From Paramacrobiotus metropolitanus (Eukaryota > Tardigrada > Eutardigrada > Parachela > Macrobiotidae): 64,000 bases of DNA. The translations under genes were made by a program, and so were the position numbers. How positions within the stretch are numbered: the first letter of the stretch is position 1; every line of letters begins with the position of its first letter. The notes beneath the pieces are model-generated. The model was not told where the DNA came from and did not search any database. It saw only the letters and a list, made by a program, of their open reading frames with translations. The DNA is taken from assembly GCF_019649055.1 (NCBI RefSeq), contig NW_026570267.1, forward strand, positions 124,001-188,000, in the 5' to 3' direction. Shown piece after piece: positions 59,893 to 64,000 of the stretch.

Positions 59893-59961
59893 ACTTTTAT
59901 CTGGCTTGTAAGCCAGATAAAAGTGTAGATAAAGCTCTAGCATTAATTAATGCTAGAGCTT
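59893..59961. repeat. Two adjacent perfect hairpins 3' of EMRE
   Basis: ACTTTTATCTGGCTT (59893-59907) is followed after a 2-base loop by its exact complement (59910-59924). Seven bases later a 30-base perfect palindrome begins with AAGCTCTAGCATTAA (59932-59946, complement 59947-59961). Both lie about 220-290 bases after the EMRE stop codon. Confidence 0.95.
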
Positions 59962-60323
59962 TTCGTTGTACAGTTTAGAACATGCAAAGTCTGTATAAAT
60001 CTGTGTCGAATTTGCGAAATTAAATGATCTGTTTATAAATCGATAGATGCAGAAATTGAAAGTACATTGTAGTAGCAGTAAGCAATACATAACAATTATG
60101 GCAGTTTATGTTATTATATGTGCAGTACATATTGTTTTTACCCGTTCTTATCGTCTACCCACGGTGACCAGTGACTCGCTTGCAAAACTAAAACAAACTT
60201 ACAGTACGAGTATAAATATAACATTGCACAAAACTATACAAATTATACTCGTAATAATTCTACAGAATAGTCATAACTTGCAAAGTATTGTTTAATAGTT
60301 TTATTTTGCTGCCAGTCGCATAT
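59962..60323. other. No gene seen
   Basis: AT-rich spacer before mariner copy 2. The only open frame (60047-60295) is short, AT-driven and has no motif. Confidence 0.45.
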
Positions 60324-60325
60324 TA

Positions 60326-61635
60326 CGAGGGCCATTCAATATATTCGTAGCACTGTGGTTGAAAATAATTTTCAGAATTATGATCTATTTTTTTAAAAAC
60401 TGTATCATTCATAACTAGATCATAGGGCAATGGCCGGGCTGATACCGCCTAGGGTTGGCGGTTGGCATGCATCTGTACACGGCTGGGTGTGCTTATTTAC
60501 TTGAACAGTCATTAAAGATGGCTAACTTAAGCAAGCGCGATTATCGCGCCCTTATCTATGAAAAATTTTTGGAAAATAAGACTGCTGTTGTTGCTCATGC
60601 TGAATTGTGTGAACATTTTCCTGATGCACCACCGTCATACCCTACGGTTACCAAGTGGTTTCGTCGATTCACCACCGGACATTTGGACCTCGATGACGAT
60701 GCTCGAATTGGACGCCCGAAATCTGTGACTACTGCGAAAAATATCGATGCAGTGGATGCCATGATCAAGACCGATCCTCATGTTACAGTCAAAGAGATAG
60801 CTGAATCAGTGAAGATTTCTGAAGGTGTGGTTTGGACGATTATCCGCGAACATCTGCGTGTGCGCAAGCTATGTCAGCGTTGGGTTCCCCATTTGCTAAC
60901 TAAGGACCAGATGAAGACTCGCGTGAAATTGGCCCGGAAGATCCTAGAGAAATTATCGGAGGACAGCAAATATGAAGTGTATACTGAGGATGAATCCTGG
61001 TTCTCATACTACGACCCACTGACGAAGCAACAGAATTAAGTGTGGATTTCTGAAAGTGAGCAGACACCGACCTGCGTGAAGCGTTCTCGGAGCGTACGCA
61101 AGGTAATGTACGCTTCTGTTGCCAACAAGAAAGGCGTTTTCCTCAGACAAGCTCTACGTCGCGGAACTACGTTAAATTCTGATTGGTACTGTTCAAATGT
61201 CCTCCAACCTTTCGTTGATGAAATCGAAGAAAAGAGGCCTCGAAGGCGCTTGATGAACGTCTTATGGCACCATGATAACGCAAGACCGCATACTTCCCGT
61301 GTAACTTCTAATTTTATCTCCGCTGCTGGAATGGAAATCCTCCCGCACCCTCCGTATTCCCCTGATTTGGCCCCTTGCGATTTTAAAATATTTCCAACAA
61401 TGAAGAAATTGTTGCGTGGTAAAAAGTTCAGAAATGATGAAGAACTAGAAAAGGTTATCGACAGTGTCATCTCTAAATTACCTAGTAATTTCTTTCCTAG
61501 CATGTACGAGGAATGGAAAGATAGATGTGTGCGTTGCATTAAGTCTAAAGGAATGTATTTTGAGAAAAATAAAAAGAAAAAATAATGCAGAAAGGGATGG
61601 CGCGGCAATGCTACGAATATATTGAATGGCCCTCG
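60326..61635 (+). mobile_element. mariner-family transposon, copy 2
   Basis: The 1310-base element has the same inverted ends as copy 1 (CGAGGGCCATTCAATATATT) and TA on both sides (60324-60325, 61636-61637). It is nearly identical to copy 1 along its whole length, so both derive from a recent burst. Confidence 0.97.
60518..61585 (+). pseudogene. mariner transposase, one in-frame stop
   Basis: About 355 codons from MANLSKRDYR to a Lys-rich end, open except for a TAA at 61037-61039 (copy 1 has AAA at the same codon). The N-terminal HTH domains are complete. The catalytic Asp residues of the D,D34D triad are visible: EDESW, HHDNARPH and YSPDLAPCDF. Only the stop separates it from a full transposase of normal length. 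As written it makes a truncated DNA-binding half ending after the first catalytic Asp, which could act as a repressor of transposition (inference). Confidence 0.92.
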
Positions 61636-61637
61636 TA

Positions 61638-62637
61638 AATCACTTTTCGTCCAATGCAGTAAAAAATCTCGCCTACTGTCCAGCTGCGGGGGGCTGGCTC
61701 CTTGTTGCAGTCGGGGAATGGTATTGTTGAGAAAAAACAGGTGTACCGTGTAACGAAAAAAGTTTGCAGCCTAAATCTGCAGATATTGAACAGGATATTA
61801 CGGAATGCCGAGTCTGTTGATACTGGAGCGAGCAAGTTTCCAGTTTAAAATATTTCGATATTGAGCATTGATCGATCGCGCTTCCTGGTTCAGAATCCAG
61901 ACGTTTCCGTGGTAATTGTGTGGAATCGGACCACCGGAGCCAGAAAATTCATATTTTATTTCAAATGAGTTTAGTCTTCTTGACTGCGCTTTGAGGTTAT
62001 TTTATCTTATATTTCAATTCCGCGTTCGCATGTGAGATATGTCTCAAGAGCACCAGGATCCCAGCAATAATCATGATACCTATTTCCGCCGTGCGATCGC
62101 ACACGCCGAGAGGAATAAAAAGAAGTCGAGCGCGTCGTCAGTGCCACTGCATGACGAATGTTGCGCTGCGCATGAGAGATTTTTTGGCTCGGTAGCCTTG
62201 GGCGGTGGCGTGCCGAACAACGACACTATGACAATGTGACTATGTACGCGAACTTTCTTGCATATCGTAAGTTTGTCAGACTTCACTAAGTCTTCACTTC
62301 TTTTGCAATTTTCTAAAAACTTTGTGGATTTGCAACTGTATCCTGCTTTTGACCACTGTACTGGCTAATTTAAGACGTTATTTTTTTCGTGGTACATGAT
62401 TTCTTGTTACCCTAAGTGAAAACAATGCTAACGGTGTTGCACTGTTAAGTGTTAACCATCTGCTGAGCTGGAACCTGAATGATCGCGTTTTACTTTTCAG
62501 AGCTTTTTAGTAGTGACTTTAGATTCCGAGAATGAGCTCACGCGCAAGGTATCGGCCCGTGAATATATGATACATTTGCTGTGCTTCGAAGAATTCATCA
62601 CAGAGAGGTCTCCATTTAGCAGTTTCCTTGCTTTTAG
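61638..62637. other. 5' region of ISWI
   Basis: The first ISWI exon is not identified with certainty. A short frame at 62039-62239 (next entry) and an open stretch from 62513 into the first certain exon are candidates for 5' exons. Confidence 0.4.
62039..62239 (+). CDS. Possible short ORF or 5' exon upstream of ISWI
   Basis: 66 codons from ATG (MSQEHQDPSNNHDTYFRRAI) to TGA. It is Lys-rich (ERNKKKSS) in the middle and has no recognised domain. It lies 400 bases before the first certain ISWI exon on the same strand, but no donor with the phase required by the acceptor at 62637 was found. It could be an upstream ORF in the ISWI leader, a small gene, or chance. Confidence 0.25.
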   Translation: MSQEHQDPSNNHDTYFRRAIAHAERNKKKSSASSVPLHDECCAAHERFFGSVALGGGVPNNDTMTM

Positions 62638-63972
62638 CTCTGCCGAGTCCGACGAAATCTTATCTCCGTCAGCAGGCCCATCACCTCCAAAACCTGTGCA
62701 AATGGACGAGGACAGCCAAGACAATGATGCTGAAAGCAGCAGCCGAAGTTCTCCAGCAAATCAGTCCGAATCCGTGGCGTCGAATGCTGCTTCCCATAAA
62801 TCTGTATCATCTCGGAGATCAGCATCGTCCGAAAAAGCATCCGATCTAGAGTTTGCGCCAGAAGACTTCAAAATTAAAAGTGCAGCTGTTGACAGAAAAG
62901 CTGAAGTAAGTTTTTATTTGATTGTACAGTTTAATTATTGTTCATAAATCAGTACGTGAATCTGAATCACCAGTTTTTAACAGTGTTTTGCGAATATTAC
63001 AATCATTTTGCTACACCATTAGTATTTCATATTCGCGCATGCTGGTGTTTGAAATTTGGAAATCTGCGCAATATTCCTGCCAAATGTTGAAAGTGCAGTG
63101 ACAGCTGAAATGCTTGAATAGCGCGCGAGAGTGAAAGCGGAGAGATTGGATGCGGAGGCCGAACACGAAAGTCAGACCCTGAAGGATCGGACGAAGCGCT
63201 TTGATTTCCTTTTGAAACAAGCCGATCTCTTCGCGCATTTCATGTCAAAAAGAGCCAAGATGTCGTCTGCTGACGGGCAGGGTGAGAAAACCCATGGTAG
63301 ACGCGGTCGGAAACCGAAGAGTGCAGAAAGCGCTCCTGTCACCGCGTCAACCTCCACGGGCAGCGGCAGCGGAGTTGCCGCAGCTGGAGAGTGAGTTACA
63401 GACTTGTCGTGAATGCAACCGGAAGTGATGTTGTTCGAAGTTGATCACTAATTTGTCATTCTCGCTGCTGTAGTCATCGTCACCGAATGACGGAGGAAGA
63501 AGAAGATCAGGAGTTAGTGCAGGATTCGGAAGAATCAGAGAAGCCCGGCACCAGTTTTGTCACCACACCGCCATGTAATTAAAAACATCCGCTGCATATC
63601 GCATTCGTCTTCTCTGACTTTGGCTGCATTGCAGACATAAAGAACGGCGAAATGCGAGACTACCAGATTCGCGGATTGAACTGGATGCTTGGACTTTACG
63701 AACATGGCATTAACGGGATTCTGGCGGATGAAATGGTCAGTTCCGTTATACTTTCTTATTGGATTTCGTATTAGAAACTGATTTTGTTGATGTAGGGTTT
63801 GGGAAAGACCCTGCAAACTATCTCCGTCCTTGGCTATATGGTCACAATGAAAAATGAGAGGCCTCATCTAGTCGTCGCGCCCAAATCGACACTCAGTAAT
63901 TGGATGAACGAATTCAAACGCTGGTGCCCGAGTATACGAGCAGTGCAGCTCATCGGCACTCAGGCTGAACGG
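62638..63972 (+). CDS. ISWI chromatin-remodelling ATPase, 5' part (continues beyond window)
   Basis: Exons 62638-62905, 63122-63390, 63474-63574, 63635-63735 and 63796-63972 join in phase. The first is acidic and Ser-rich ([11 protein letters not shown]). The second has [20 protein letters not shown] and the AT-hook-like GRRGRKPK. Then come [14 protein letters not shown] (AutoN-type region) and [20 protein letters not shown], then [10 protein letters not shown]. The Walker [15 protein letters not shown] follows, then [20 protein letters not shown]. This order matches ISWI/SMARCA5. The enzyme slides nucleosomes within NURF, ACF and CHRAC-type complexes. The first exon or start Met is uncertain: the open frame extends back to about 62513 with a Met at about 62567. 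The decayed copies at 18.1 and 20-21.5 kb derive from this gene or its sister. Confidence 0.9.
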
Positions 63973-64000
63973 GTATAATTTTGGCATTTTAAAAAAAAAT

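Overview
This is a window of nuclear DNA from a metazoan. The genes are split by short GT-AG introns (many 59-90 nt). They include peritrophin-type chitin-binding domains, a homeobox gene, a G12/13-type G protein alpha subunit, ISWI, Dr1/NC2-beta, EMRE and mariner transposons. Chitin-binding domains plus an ACE-like pseudo-peptidase point to an ecdysozoan. A tardigrade is my best guess, but this is inference only. Several conserved reading frames are broken by single-base, mostly homopolymer, length changes, so residual assembly indels are likely, and I mark each place.

Layout. 0.2-4.3 kb (-): a secreted protein with five chitin-binding domains and a PGYNAGNPAPV tandem repeat. 5.4-6.6 kb (-): a BarH-like homeobox gene. 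7.9-16.6 kb (+): two tandem paralogues of an unrecognised secreted family built on a four-times repeated GIxPLT...PxGIFI motif. The second appears to splice, in phase, into a complete ACE-like domain whose catalytic residues are lost (HEMGH reads REMGR). 17.3-17.8 kb (-): Dr1/NC2-beta. 18.1-21.5 kb: two opposed pieces of a decayed ISWI copy; the live ISWI gene starts at 62.6 kb and runs off the right end. 21.5-29.6 kb: repeat-rich, with mariner copy 1 and a hairpin element. 29.7-34.6 kb (-): an F-box-type gene with a 3-kb intron. 35.1-38.2 kb: a 3.04-kb non-autonomous element with long terminal inverted repeats and a perfect 9-bp target duplication (MULE-like). A reverse-transcriptase tail fragment follows it.

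40.1-44.9 kb (-): a 12-exon gene that I read as a Rap1/TERF2IP-like Myb protein, with a small MITE in its first intron. It is divergent from 45.3-51.3 kb (+), a multidomain extracellular gene: a tandem novel domain, then CUB-like/EGF modules, SEA-like, Ig, HRM and GAIN-like parts as in adhesion GPCRs, with no seven-helix region visible. 52.0-53.6 kb (+): a secreted acidic, Thr-rich protein. 55.7-57.5 kb (+): G-alpha 12/13. 59.4-59.7 kb (+): EMRE. 60.3-61.6 kb: mariner copy 2. 62.6-64.0 kb (+): the 5' part of ISWI.

The genes do not form a single pathway. There are three loose groups: secreted or extracellular-matrix proteins (chitin-binding, GIxPLT family, EGF/CUB protein, acidic protein), nuclear factors (homeobox, Dr1, ISWI, Rap1-like) and signalling or mitochondrial genes (G-alpha, EMRE). 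No RNA genes, CRISPR arrays or operons were found.
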